The notes beneath the pieces were generated by a model. The model did no database searches. It saw only the letters and a program-made list of their open reading frames with translations, and was not told where the DNA came from. DNA of 64,000 nt from Parafrankia irregularis (lineage in GTDB: Bacteria > Actinomycetota > Actinomycetes > Frankiales > Frankiaceae), in assembly GCF_001536285.1 (NCBI RefSeq), contig NZ_FAOZ01000008.1:332253-396252 (forward strand), given 5' to 3'. The translations under genes were made by a program, and so were the position numbers. Below are positions 7,836-16,065 of this stretch, in pieces; position 1 is the stretch's first letter, and each line of letters begins with the position of its first letter.

Positions 7836-8908
7836 CCGTCCAGCGCCTGCGCACCGCCCTGACGGACCTCACCGGCGTACGGCATCCCGTCGTGCAGACC
7901 GGCATGGGCTGGGTCGCCGGGCCACGTCTGGTCAGCGCGGTCGCCCGCGCCGGCGCGCTCGGCATCCTCGCTTCGGCGACGATGACCCTGGACGAGCTCG
8001 ACCAGGCCATCCGCAAGGTCCGGGAACGCACCGACGCGCCGTTCGGCGTCAACCTCCGGGCCGATGCCGGTGACGCCACCGAACGTGTCGACCTCCTCAT
8101 CCGTCACGGAGTGCGGGTCGCGTCCTTCGCGCTGGCGCCCAGGCCGGAGCTCATCACCCGGCTCAGGGAGAACGGCGTCGTGGTCATGCCGTCGGTGGGC
8201 GCCGCGCGGCACGCGAAGAAGGTGGCCGCGTGGGGCGCCGATCTGGTGATGGTCCAGGGCGGCGAGGGCGGCGGGCACACCGGGCCGGTCCCGACCACGC
8301 TGCTCCTGCCGACCGTGCTGGACGCGGTCGACATCCCCGTCGTCGCGGCCGGCGGCTACTTCGACGGCCGCGGTCTGGCCGCCGCGCTCTCCTACGGCGC
8401 CTGCGGCATCGGGATGGGCACCCGCTTCCTACTCACCAGCGACAGCGCCGTACCCGAACCGATCAAACGCCACTACCTCACCTACGGCCTCGACGGAACC
8501 GTCGTCACCACCCGCGCCGACGGTATGCCGCACCGGCTGCTGCGCACGGACTTCATCCGGTCCATCGAGGACACCGGGGCGCCACGGCGGCTCTGGGCGA
8601 CGCTGCGCCGCACCCGGCAGTTCCGACGCCTGAGCGGGCAGTCCTGGGGTGGGCTGGTCCGCGACGGCTGGCGGATGAAGCGTGCCGGCGATCGTTCATG
8701 GGCGCAGCTGGTCCTCGCGGCCAACACGCCGATGCTGCTGCGCGCCGGTCTCGTCGAGGGCGACCTCGGCGCTGGCATGCTGGCCTCCGGTCAGGTCGTG
8801 GGCCTGATCGACGATCTGCCCAGCTGCCAGGAGCTGATCGACCTGGTGGTCGGTCAGGCCGTCGAACGCCTCTCGGCCAACGCCACCACGCTGGTCTCGG
8901 AGCACTGA
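7832..8908 (+). CDS. ipdC: IpdC-like flavin-dependent oxidoreductase (NPD/2-nitropropane dioxygenase fold)
   Basis: This 358-residue protein has the nitronate monooxygenase-like barrel: VRHPVVQTGMGWVAGPRLVSAVARAG split over residues 16-41, the flavin-binding VVAAGGYFDGRGLAAALSYGA and GIGMGTRFLLTSDS. It matches mycobacterial IpdC, a flavin reductase acting on 5-hydroxy-HIC-CoA in steroid ring C/D breakdown. The ATG at 7832 overlaps the echA20 stop. An open frame in the same phase extends upstream through echA20 but is only a shadow. The order echA20, ipdC with ipdAB nearby is the conserved actinobacterial HIP cluster. Confidence 0.9.
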   Translation: MTVQRLRTALTDLTGVRHPVVQTGMGWVAGPRLVSAVARAGALGILASATMTLDELDQAIRKVRERTDAPFGVNLRADAGDATERVDLLIRHGVRVASFALAPRPELITRLRENGVVVMPSVGAARHAKKVAAWGADLVMVQGGEGGGHTGPVPTTLLLPTVLDAVDIPVVAAGGYFDGRGLAAALSYGACGIGMGTRFLLTSDSAVPEPIKRHYLTYGLDGTVVTTRADGMPHRLLRTDFIRSIEDTGAPRRLWATLRRTRQFRRLSGQSWGGLVRDGWRMKRAGDRSWAQLVLAANTPMLLRAGLVEGDLGAGMLASGQVVGLIDDLPSCQELIDLVVGQAVERLSANATTLVSEH

Positions 8909-8948
8909 CCTTTTCCGCCAGCCGAACCAGAAGGGACGGATCGGCTTC

Positions 8949-9596
8949 GTGAGTGCGACCCGGCCGGAGCCGCGGACCAGGCGTCGCACGGCCTCCGAGG
9001 GCACCGGGACCGCCCGGCGCGCGGAGATCCTGGCGATAGCGGCACAGCTCTTCGCGACCCGGGGCTTCCCGCAGACGACGGTGCGCGATATCGGCGACGA
9101 GGCCGGAATCCTCTCCGGCAGCCTTTACCACCACTTCGACTCCAAGGAGGCGATGCTGGCGGAAATCCTACGTGACTTCATGGAGAGCCTGCGCACCCGC
9201 TTCGCCGAGGTCGTCACCCAGGACCGTCCACCACGGGCCAGGCTCGACGAGCTGGTGCGCGGGAGCTTCGCCACCATCCATCAGCAGCCGCACGCGGTGG
9301 CGCTGTACCAGAAGGAGTCCGGCGCGCTCGCCGGCGTGCCGGAGTTCCGTTTCGTGAGCCAGATCAGCCTGGAGATCGAGAAGATGTGGGTCGACGTCAT
9401 AGTCGCCGGCCAGCAGGTCGGTGATTTCCGTACCGGCCTCGACCCGCAGCTGACCTACCGTTTCATCAGGGACGCGGTCTGGACCTCCGTCCAGTGGTAC
9501 CGGCCGCGCGGCCGGCTCCGGCACGACGTCGTCGCGGACCAGTACCTGCTGCTTCTCCACGGCGGCCTACTGGCGGACGGCACCGATTCGGCCTGA
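8949..9596 (+). CDS. kstR2: KstR2-like TetR repressor of HIP catabolism
   Basis: This 215-residue TetR protein has an N-terminal HTH (about 22-70) containing TTVRDIGDEAGILSGSLYHHF, nearly the same as mycobacterial KstR2 (TTVRDIADGAGILSGSLYHHF). The C-terminal ligand domain shares KMWVDV and YRFIRDAVWTSVQWYRP. KstR2 binds HIP-CoA and represses ipdABC, echA20, fadE and fadD3 genes. It is the last gene of the echA20-ipdC-kstR2 operon, 40 bp after ipdC, with a GTG start. The N-terminal 20 residues are an Arg-rich extension not typical of KstR2. Orthology is supported by both sequence and neighbours. Confidence 0.92.
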   Translation: MSATRPEPRTRRRTASEGTGTARRAEILAIAAQLFATRGFPQTTVRDIGDEAGILSGSLYHHFDSKEAMLAEILRDFMESLRTRFAEVVTQDRPPRARLDELVRGSFATIHQQPHAVALYQKESGALAGVPEFRFVSQISLEIEKMWVDVIVAGQQVGDFRTGLDPQLTYRFIRDAVWTSVQWYRPRGRLRHDVVADQYLLLLHGGLLADGTDSA

Positions 9597-9642
9597 CACC
9601 GGCCCGGCCTCGTCCGCCAGCGGGCGATGAGCTCCTCCGGCC

Positions 9643-10401
9643 TCAGCGGGGAGCCATTCTCAGTGCGCCGTCCATGCGGATCACCTCGCCGTTGAGGTAG
9701 TCCTGGTCGATGATCGACAGCGCCAGCCTCGCGTATTCATGTGGCTGGGCGAGCCGCTTCGGGAACGGCACCGACGCCGCGAGACCGGCGCGGAACTCGT
9801 CCGAGACCGTGGCCAGCATCGGAGTCTCCACGATTCCCGGAGCGATGGTGCAGACCCGGATTCCGTACTGGGCGAGATCACGCGCGGCCGCGATGGTGAG
9901 CCCGACCACGCCCGCCTTCGAGGAGGCGTAGGCGGCCTGCCCGATCTGGCCCTCGAACGCCGCGATGGAAGCCGTGTTGACCACGACCCCGCGCTGGCCG
10001 TTCTCGTCCGGCTCGGTGGTGGCGATCACTCGCGCGGCCGTGGAGAGCACCGCGAACGTGCCGACGAGGTTGATCTGGATGATCTTGGCGAACAGGTCGA
10101 TGTCGTGCGACTTGCCCTTGCTGAGGATACGCTGCGAGGGGCCGATCCCGGCGCAGTTGACCACCGTGCGCAGCGGCGGGCCCTCCCCTGCCGCCGCCTC
10201 CACCGCCGCGGTGACCTGCGCCGGGTCCGTCACGTCGGCACCCAGGTACTGGACGCCGGTGACCGACGGAGCCTTCTCGATGGACGACGGCAGGTCGAGC
10301 GCGAAGACGGTCGCGCCCTTCTCGGCGAGAGCGGCGGCGGTGGCCGCCCCCAGACCGGAAGCGCCGCCGGTGACGATGGCGGCGGTGTCGGTGAGCTTCA
10401 T
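9643..10401 (-). CDS. 3-hydroxyacyl-CoA dehydrogenase-like SDR (type II)
   Basis: This 252-residue SDR has TGGASGLGAATAAAL, ALDLPSS with Asp for NAD, NCAGIG, STAARV, and YASSKAGV as the Tyr-Lys motif. The pattern and the C-terminal DYLNGEVIRMDGALRM match type II 3-hydroxyacyl-CoA dehydrogenases (HSD17B10-like), which oxidise 3-hydroxyacyl-CoA to 3-ketoacyl-CoA. It overlaps the upstream acyl-CoA dehydrogenase by four bases (10398-10401), so both steps are coupled. It ends 46 bp from kstR2 and is convergent with it. Confidence 0.87.
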   Translation of the reverse strand: MKLTDTAAIVTGGASGLGAATAAALAEKGATVFALDLPSSIEKAPSVTGVQYLGADVTDPAQVTAAVEAAAGEGPPLRTVVNCAGIGPSQRILSKGKSHDIDLFAKIIQINLVGTFAVLSTAARVIATTEPDENGQRGVVVNTASIAAFEGQIGQAAYASSKAGVVGLTIAAARDLAQYGIRVCTIAPGIVETPMLATVSDEFRAGLAASVPFPKRLAQPHEYARLALSIIDQDYLNGEVIRMDGALRMAPR

Positions 10402-11588
10402 TGCGCGGCTCCGGGTGTGCGTTCGGCGATGTGGACGGTGGCGGGGCGACCGGCCGCGAGCGCGCGGCCGACCACCATGCGCTGGATCTGGTTCGTTCCC
10501 TCGAAGATCTGCATCACCTTGGCTTCCCGCATGTAGCGCTCGACCGGGAAGTCGCGGGTGTAGCCGTAGCCGCCGAGGACCTGGACCGCGTCGGTGGTCA
10601 CCTTCATCGCGTTGTCCGTCGCGACCAGCTTGGCGATGCTCGCCTCGGTGGCGAACGGCAGGCCCAGGTCACGCAGCCGCGCGGCGGCCAGCGTGGTCGC
10701 CCGCGCGGAGCCGACGGCCGCGGCCATGTCGGCGAGCAGGAAGGCGAGGCCCTGATGGTCGATGATCGCCTTGCCGAAGGCCTCCCGTTCCTTCGCGTAG
10801 GCCACCGCGTGGTCGAGCGCGCCCTGGGCCAGCCCGGTCGCCACCGCGGCGATGCCCAGGCGACCCGAGTCCAGGCCGGCGAGCGCGATCGACAGGCCCT
10901 CACCCTCCGCGCCGATCCGGCGCTCGACGGGCACCCGCACCGCGTCGAACCGCATCGTGGCCGTGTTCGAGCCGGTCAGGCCCATCTTGTGCTCGGGCGG
11001 GTCGGCGGACAGGCCCGGCGTGCCCGCCGGCACGAGGAAGCAGCTGATCCCCCGCCGCTCGTCGCTGGTGCGCGCCATGACGGTGTAGAAGTCGGCGTCG
11101 CCGCCGTGGGTCGTCCAGGCCTTGGCGCCGTTGATCACGTAGTCGTCGCCGTCACGGACGGCACGGGTACGCATCGCGGCCGGGTCGCTGCCGGCGTGCG
11201 GCTCGGACAGGCAGTAGGCGCCGAGCAGGTCGCCGCCGAGCATCTCCGGCAGCCACCGCTCGCGCTGCTCCTCGCTGCCGAAGTGGGCGAGCGGGAAGCA
11301 CGACAGCGCGTGCACCGACACGCCGACCCCGACGCTCGCCCAGACGGCGCCGATCTCCTCGAGCGCCTGCAGGTAGACCTCGTACGGCTGACCACCGCCG
11401 CCGTACTTCTCGGCGTAGGGCAGGCTGAGCAGCCCGGCGGCGCCGAGCAGGCGGAACAGGTCCCGGGGGAAGCTGGCGTCCCGCTCGGCGTCGACCACGC
11501 GGGGGGCGAGCTCACGCTCGGCCAGGTCGCGGGCGAGACGGATCAGTTCCGCGGCCTCGGCGGTGGGCACGACCGGACGATTGGGCAT
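10398..11588 (-). CDS. Acyl-CoA dehydrogenase (short/medium-chain type)
   Basis: This 396-residue protein carries the full acyl-CoA dehydrogenase signature: GAYCLSEPHAGSDPAAMRTR, AWTTHGGDADFY, RQAFG-equivalent KEREAFGKAIIDHQGL, QVLGGYGYTRDFPVERYMR and the catalytic FEGTNQIQ, with Glu in the usual position. The start ATG at 11588 gives MPNRPVV and follows CTGAGG; the frame stays open 100 codons further upstream, but that part overlaps the divergent TetR gene and has no family similarity. It forms a two-gene operon with the downstream 3-hydroxyacyl-CoA dehydrogenase and is divergent from a TetR gene that probably controls it. Confidence 0.9.
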   Translation of the reverse strand: MPNRPVVPTAEAAELIRLARDLAERELAPRVVDAERDASFPRDLFRLLGAAGLLSLPYAEKYGGGGQPYEVYLQALEEIGAVWASVGVGVSVHALSCFPLAHFGSEEQRERWLPEMLGGDLLGAYCLSEPHAGSDPAAMRTRAVRDGDDYVINGAKAWTTHGGDADFYTVMARTSDERRGISCFLVPAGTPGLSADPPEHKMGLTGSNTATMRFDAVRVPVERRIGAEGEGLSIALAGLDSGRLGIAAVATGLAQGALDHAVAYAKEREAFGKAIIDHQGLAFLLADMAAAVGSARATTLAAARLRDLGLPFATEASIAKLVATDNAMKVTTDAVQVLGGYGYTRDFPVERYMREAKVMQIFEGTNQIQRMVVGRALAAGRPATVHIAERTPGAAQ

Positions 11589-11696
11589 GGTCACCTCAGG
11601 GCTACTCGGTCGATCTACCTGGCAGCGGCCACCCGACGGGGACGCCTCGGCACCGGGCGGTTCCGCGGCACCGCCCGATACTCCCGACAGTACCAC

Positions 11697-11727
11697 GGTA
11701 CCCGTTCTGGTACCCGACACCTGGTAC
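11697..11727. promoter_or_regulatory. Repeated GGTACC sites, candidate TetR operator
   Basis: GGTACC occurs at 11697-11702 and 11709-11714, and GGTAC at 11723-11727, with GTACC also at 11690-11694. The 12-14 base spacing places them on one face of the helix, directly before the TetR start at 11737 and in the region shared with the divergent acyl-CoA dehydrogenase. Autoregulation is inferred. Confidence 0.45.
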
Positions 11728-11736
11728 GCTGCGACG

Positions 11737-12336
11737 ATGGCGGATCGGATGCGGGCACAGCCGCCCACGCGCACCGACCTCCGCCGGCAGGAACTGCTCG
11801 CGGAGCTGACGACACTGTTCCTGCGCGAGGGGTTCTCGGTCTTCAGCCTCGCGATGCTCGCCGAACGCCTCCACTGTTCCAAAACCACGCTCTATCTGGT
11901 GGCGGGCAGCAAGGAGCAGATCGTCGTCGCCACCGTCCGGCACTACTTCCGCACCGCGGCGGAACGCATCGAGACGCTCGTCGCCGCCTCCGACGATCCG
12001 GTGCGAAGGCTGCGCGGCTACCTGCTCGGCGTGAGCGCCGAGCTGAAACCGGCGTCGGAGGCCTTCTACGCCGACCTCACCGCCTTCGCGCCCGCCGACG
12101 CGGTCTACCAGGAGAACACCGTCCACGCCGCCCGCCGGGTACGCGAGCTCGTGGACGAAGGTGTGGCCGCCGGGGTCCTGCGCCCGGCCCACGCGGCGTT
12201 CGTCGGCGCGGCCGTCACCCAGGTGATGACGGCGATCCAGCGCGGCGACATCGCGGCGGCGACCGGCCTCAACCACGCGGACGCCTACCGCGAGCTGACC
12301 GATCTCGTTCTCAACGGCCTGGGCACCGGCACCTGA
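11737..12336 (+). CDS. TetR family transcriptional regulator
   Basis: This 199-residue TetR protein has an N-terminal HTH at about 14-60 (RRQELLAELTTLFLREGFSVF, AMLAERLHCSKTTLYLVAGSKEQ) and an all-helical ligand domain after it. The ATG at 11737 is preferred: the frame is open further upstream, but that stretch contains promoter-like repeats. It faces the acyl-CoA dehydrogenase/SDR operon and is the likely regulator of it. The ligand, presumably an acyl-CoA, cannot be told from sequence. Confidence 0.85.
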   Translation: MADRMRAQPPTRTDLRRQELLAELTTLFLREGFSVFSLAMLAERLHCSKTTLYLVAGSKEQIVVATVRHYFRTAAERIETLVAASDDPVRRLRGYLLGVSAELKPASEAFYADLTAFAPADAVYQENTVHAARRVRELVDEGVAAGVLRPAHAAFVGAAVTQVMTAIQRGDIAAATGLNHADAYRELTDLVLNGLGTGT

Positions 12337-12352
12337 CCACCGGACCTCGCCC

Positions 12353-12409
12353 GACGTTCGGTGCCGGCCGTTCGGTGCCCGACGTTCGGCGCCAGCCGTT
12401 CGGCGCCTG
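12353..12409. repeat. Two tandem copies of a 28-29 bp GTTCGG-rich unit
   Basis: GACGTTCGGTGCCGG-CCGTTCGGTGCCC is followed by a near copy with GGCGCC in place of GGTGCC. It lies just after the TetR stop, in the space before the Lsr2-like gene. The core GCCGTTCGG is also the core of the 17-bp repeat at 3294-3378. Confidence 0.8.
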
Positions 12410-12582
12410 CCGTCTCCCGCTCTCGTCGCCGCCTTCGTGCGACGTCCCGACTTGTCGCAGCCGGGGAGTATTGTTCGGCCCGTCATGATCACTGCTCGCC
12501 GTGAACGAGGCGGTCAGCAGGCCTCCCCGCGCGCCGCGGCAACGCCCGCCGCGGGCAGGCAGAGAAAACGGGAGGAACACCG

Positions 12583-12987
12583 ATGGTGCGGGAAGTGATC
12601 TCGATCATCAACATCTGGTGCGACAACACCGGCCGGCACCCCACGGACAAGGCCGCCGCGAAGAGGTCGGTGGCACTGGCCTACGACGGCAAGCTCGTCC
12701 GGCTCGACCTGTGCGACGAGTGCCGAGACGAGATGGCGGCCGTCCTCGACGAATACGCGGGCTACGGCCAGGTCGTCGACGCGCCCCGCTCAGGCCGGCT
12801 CGACACGGCCTGGACAGCGGTGGAGGACAACAACGCCACGGATGAGGACACCTCGGCGGCCACGCCCCCGGCCTCCGCCTCGAAGCCGGCGTCGAAGCGC
12901 TCGTCATCCCCGTCGGCCTCCGGCGCCCGCCGCTCCCGCACCGCCACGCCCACACCGCCCGCGCCCGCACCGGAACCCGCCATCTGA
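12583..12987 (+). CDS. Small cysteine-containing protein with Lsr2-like N-terminal region
   Basis: This 134-residue protein has two parts. Residues 1-65 (VISIINIWCDNTG, SVALAYDGKLVRLDL, DEMAAVLDEYAGYG) have the strand-turn-strand-helix pattern of the Lsr2 dimerisation domain, which reads LDG-YEIDLS-NA-LR in Lsr2. Three cysteines (WCD and LCDEC) are not found in Lsr2 and could bind metal. Residues 85-134 are a low-complexity Ala/Pro/Ser tail with basic KRSSS and RRSR patches but without the RGR hook that Lsr2 uses for DNA. GGGAGG at 12569-12576 is the ribosome binding site. A nucleoid-associated role is a weak inference; otherwise it is a conserved hypothetical. Confidence 0.75.
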   Translation: MVREVISIINIWCDNTGRHPTDKAAAKRSVALAYDGKLVRLDLCDECRDEMAAVLDEYAGYGQVVDAPRSGRLDTAWTAVEDNNATDEDTSAATPPASASKPASKRSSSPSASGARRSRTATPTPPAPAPEPAI

Positions 12988-13052
12988 CCTCCTGCCGGGC
13001 TTGACCCCCACCCGCGACCATCGTAGGTTTTCGACGATCCGAAGGTTGGATT

Positions 13053-13064
13053 TCGAATATTCGA
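13053..13064. promoter_or_regulatory. 12-bp perfect palindrome before enoyl-CoA hydratase
   Basis: TCGAATATTCGA is perfectly symmetrical, AT-rich in a GC-rich context, and lies 29 bp upstream of the GTG at 13093. It is a plausible operator; the regulator is unknown. Confidence 0.4.
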
Positions 13065-13092
13065 TGACACCAGCTCTGAAGGCGGTGGCGCA

Positions 13093-13842
13093 GTGAGTGT
13101 CGTGACCAGCAGGCACGGCCGGGTTCTGATCATCCGGATCGACCGGGAGCACAAGCGCAACGCGCTCAACGCCGAGGTCACCGCCGGTATCGACCAGGCC
13201 ATGAACGAGCTGGAGGACGACCCCGACCTGTGGGTCGGCATTCTCACCGGCGGCCCCCGGATGTTCTCCGCGGGTGCGGATCTCGCCACCGGCCCGGGTG
13301 AGCCCACCGAACGCGGCGGCCTCGTCGGGATCATCCACCGCCGGCGGGTCAAGCCGATGATCGCCGCGGTCGAGGGGCTGGCGCTGGGCGGCGGGGTCGA
13401 GCTCGTGCTGTGCTGCGACATGGTCGTCGCCGCCCGCACCGCCCAGTTCGGGCTCCCCGAGGTCAAGCGCGGGCTGATGCCCGACTTCGGCGGCGCCTTC
13501 CGCGTCACCCGGGTTCTGCCCCGCAACATCGCCAACGAGATGCTCGCCACCGGCGACAACCTCACCGCCGAACGCGCCGAACGGCTCGGTTTCGTCAACC
13601 ACCTCACCGAGCCCGGCGCCGCCCTGGACGGCGCGCTCGCCCTCGCCGAGCGGATCGTCGCGAACGCGCCGCTGGCCGTCCGCGCCGCACTCGGCACCGC
13701 CCACCGGGAGGTCGCGCCCGACGAGACCGCAAGCTGGGAGTACAGCGACGCCACCCACGCGGAGCTACTGAAGACGGCCGACCTCACCGAGGGCCTGGCG
13801 GCCTTCTTCGAACGCCGCCCACCCACCTGGAAAGGCGAGTAA
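13093..13842 (+). CDS. Enoyl-CoA hydratase/isomerase family protein
   Basis: This 249-residue crotonase has NALNAEVTAGIDQAM, the substrate-cap RMFSAGADLATG, the oxyanion-hole GLALGGGVELVLCCDM and FGLPEVKRGLMPDFGGAFRV. The Glu of PEVKRG is present where hydratases keep a catalytic acid. It would hydrate or isomerise an enoyl-CoA. The GTG start is chosen because an upstream ATG would add residues from the promoter region; the ribosome binding site is weak. It stands alone between an AT-rich promoter and another AT-rich promoter at 13855-13880, and may be co-regulated with the following two genes. Confidence 0.87.
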   Translation: MSVVTSRHGRVLIIRIDREHKRNALNAEVTAGIDQAMNELEDDPDLWVGILTGGPRMFSAGADLATGPGEPTERGGLVGIIHRRRVKPMIAAVEGLALGGGVELVLCCDMVVAARTAQFGLPEVKRGLMPDFGGAFRVTRVLPRNIANEMLATGDNLTAERAERLGFVNHLTEPGAALDGALALAERIVANAPLAVRAALGTAHREVAPDETASWEYSDATHAELLKTADLTEGLAAFFERRPPTWKGE

Positions 13843-13863
13843 CACAGGGGACTTACAAAACAT

Positions 13864-13878
13864 CTAAATATTTACTAG
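13864..13878. promoter_or_regulatory. AT-rich palindrome in promoter of DapB-like gene
   Basis: TAAATATTTA (13865-13874) is a perfect palindrome framed by CTA and TAG, within an AT-rich stretch that stands out from the surroundings. It lies 32 bp before the ATG at 13910 and so overlaps the expected -10 region. It may be an operator or simply the promoter. Confidence 0.4.
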
Positions 13879-13909
13879 GCTCTCGCTCCTGGAGTTCGAC
13901 GGAGGAGGC

Positions 13910-15037
13910 ATGGTGACGCTTCGGGTGGTTCACAGCGGCACGGGACTGATCGGCCGAGCAACGCTGGACGGCATTCTCAACCACCCGGACCTCGAGTTGG
14001 TGGGCATGTTCGTCCAGTCCCCGGAGAAGATCGGCAAGGATGCCGGCGAGTTCGTCAGGCGCCCCGCGACCGGCGTCATCGCCACCAACGACTGGGACGA
14101 GCTCCTCGACCTGGCGCCGGACTGCCTGTCGTACCAGAGCGACAGCATCGGGCGTGAGGTCGACGCGGCGAACGACGTGTGCCGCTTCCTCGAAGCGGGC
14201 GTCAACGCCGTCACCGCCTCGATCTTCGCCTGGGGATACCCGGCCGACGTGCCGGCGCGGTTCGCCCACGTCCACGACGCCTGCGCCCGCGGGAACAGCA
14301 GCGCCTACTTCTCCGGCTCGGACCCGGGCTGGGCGACCACCGACCTGGCCCTCGCCGCCTTACGGATGGCCGACGAGGTCGAGTGCATCCGAGTCTGCGA
14401 GCTCGGCTACTGGGGCGGTTACACGGCGGAGTACGTCTGCCGGGAGTACTTCGGGTTCGGCCAGCCCTCCGGCTTCGAGCCGATCCTCGTCAAAGGTGGC
14501 TTCCTGCGCCAGATGTGGGAGCCGACCCTGAAGGAGCTCTGCGACGCGATGGGCGTCGAGATCGAGGACTGGAACATCGTCTACGAGTCCGACTCGCTCG
14601 ACCACGACGTGACGACCGGCTTCGGTGTCGTCCGGGCCGGCACCGCCTCCGTCATCCGCTTCGAGCTGCAGGCGCTCAACGGCGGACGTCCCGTCGCGGT
14701 CGTCGAGCACGTCGACCGGGTCGGCATGGGCGCCGGCCCGCAGTGGAAGGCTCCCTTCGGCCCGGAGGTGTTCGCGTTCCGGATCGAGGTCGAAGGCCGC
14801 CCGTCGTTCACCCTCGAGCACCAGGTGTCGAGCCGTCCGCACGGGTCCGACGCAGGCGCCGCGGGCGACCCGAGCGGCAGCCTCATGCGCGGCGGGCTCG
14901 TCATGGCCGGGAAGAGCACGGCCATGCCGCTCGTGAACGCCATCCCGGCGGTGTGCGCCGCCCGGCCCGGCCTGCTCGGCCCGCGCGACATCGGCCATCC
15001 CGTCAGCCGCAACGTGCGCCGCACGGCACCGGCCTGA
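13910..15037 (+). CDS. DapB-like NAD(P)-binding reductase/dehydrogenase
   Basis: This 375-residue protein begins with a Rossmann motif (VVHSGTGLIGRATL), then NHPDLELVGMFV, as in the dihydrodipicolinate-reductase-like family that includes 2,4-diaminopentanoate dehydrogenase. The central part (ARGNSSAYFSGSDPGWATTD, GYWGGYTAEYVC) and VEHVDRVGMG are typical of the actinobacterial group often found beside acyl-CoA metabolism genes. It is too long and too divergent to be the lysine-pathway DapB. GGAGG precedes the ATG. It is 22 bp upstream of an SDR and probably cotranscribed. The substrate is unknown. Confidence 0.8.
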   Translation: MVTLRVVHSGTGLIGRATLDGILNHPDLELVGMFVQSPEKIGKDAGEFVRRPATGVIATNDWDELLDLAPDCLSYQSDSIGREVDAANDVCRFLEAGVNAVTASIFAWGYPADVPARFAHVHDACARGNSSAYFSGSDPGWATTDLALAALRMADEVECIRVCELGYWGGYTAEYVCREYFGFGQPSGFEPILVKGGFLRQMWEPTLKELCDAMGVEIEDWNIVYESDSLDHDVTTGFGVVRAGTASVIRFELQALNGGRPVAVVEHVDRVGMGAGPQWKAPFGPEVFAFRIEVEGRPSFTLEHQVSSRPHGSDAGAAGDPSGSLMRGGLVMAGKSTAMPLVNAIPAVCAARPGLLGPRDIGHPVSRNVRRTAPA

Positions 15038-15059
15038 GCAACTGGGGAAACATCATCCC

Positions 15060-15836
15060 ATGACGATGGAGCTTGATCTCACCGGCCGCCGGGCACTCGT
15101 CACCGGCGCGGGCCAGGGCGTGGGCCGGGGAATCGCCCTCGGCTTCGCCGCCGCGGGCGCCGAGGTCGTCGTGAACGACCTTCGGCCCGAGCGCGTGGCC
15201 GAGGTCGTCGACGAGATCGCGGCAGCCGGTGGCAGCGCGCTCGGGAGCCCGTTCGACGTCACCGACTACGCGGCGGTCACCACCGCCATCGAGGCGCTCG
15301 GCGGAGTGGACGTCCTGGTGAACAACGCCGGGAACGCGGGGGCGGAGGGCTGGTCCGGCCTGGCGAGGTTCGTCGACACCGAGCCCGCGCAGTGGGAGCC
15401 GTTCCTGCGGGTGAACCTCTACGGAGTCCTGCACTGCTGCCGGGCCGCACTGCCAGCGATGATCACCAGAGGCTTCGGCCGCGTGATCACGATCATCTCG
15501 GACTCCGGCCGCACCGGCGAGGCGAACATGGCCGCCTACGCCACGGCGAAGGCAGGTGCCGCCGGCCTCACACGAGCACTCGCGCTGGAGAACGGCCGCC
15601 ACGGCATCACCGTCAACAACATCTCGCTGGGCACCATGCGCACGCCGGTGACCGAACAGACCTGGTCCGACCCCGACAACCCGACGGCCAGGAAGCTGAT
15701 GGCCCGCTACGCCATCCGGCGCCCCGGCCTGCCCGAGGACGTCGCCGCGCTCGCGGTGTTCCTCGCGAGCCCGCAGGCCTCCTGGATCACGGGCCAGACC
15801 TATCCACTCAACGGCGGTATCTCCTTCGCGCAGTGA
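15060..15836 (+). CDS. Short-chain dehydrogenase/reductase
   Basis: This 258-residue SDR has TGAGQGVGRGIAL, NDLRPE with Asp selecting NAD, NNAGNAG, ISDSGR with the catalytic Ser, and YATAKAGAAG for Tyr-Lys. The C-terminal TGQTYPLNGGISF is typical of 3-oxoacyl reductase-like and hydroxyacyl dehydrogenase SDRs. TGGGGA precedes the ATG at 15060. It follows the DapB-like gene and is the last intact host gene before the integrated element. Substrate unknown. Confidence 0.85.
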   Translation: MTMELDLTGRRALVTGAGQGVGRGIALGFAAAGAEVVVNDLRPERVAEVVDEIAAAGGSALGSPFDVTDYAAVTTAIEALGGVDVLVNNAGNAGAEGWSGLARFVDTEPAQWEPFLRVNLYGVLHCCRAALPAMITRGFGRVITIISDSGRTGEANMAAYATAKAGAAGLTRALALENGRHGITVNNISLGTMRTPVTEQTWSDPDNPTARKLMARYAIRRPGLPEDVAALAVFLASPQASWITGQTYPLNGGISFAQ

Positions 15837-15892
15837 GATCTCAACCGTGGCCGGTACCGCTTCTGACCAGCCACAGTGCGTGGGTCTGGGCA

Positions 15893-15904
15893 GTTCCGCT
15901 GAAC
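15893..15904. repeat. Degenerate copy of the GGTTCCGCGGAACC palindrome
   Basis: GTTCCGCTGAAC is an imperfect copy of the palindrome found at 5182-5207 and 49436-49449. It lies in the 229-bp space between the SDR and the broken DUF222 gene; no other feature is seen there. Confidence 0.5.
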
Positions 15905-16065
15905 CGCCCCGTGCCCGTCGTGGGTGGTCGCGGTCGGACCTGCTGCCACCACCGTCAGCGCTGGAGGCGGGGTTGGGTTGCGCCTGGGTCGTGAGAACTG
16001 TCGGTGGTCGGTGTGACGATGCGCGGGACCGATGGACCGACGACACCCCTGGCCCGGTGACCCTC

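Noticed and set aside
8909..8948. KstR2 box before kstR2
   Set aside because: No inverted repeat is present in the 40-bp gap; kstR2 is probably transcribed from the echA20 promoter.
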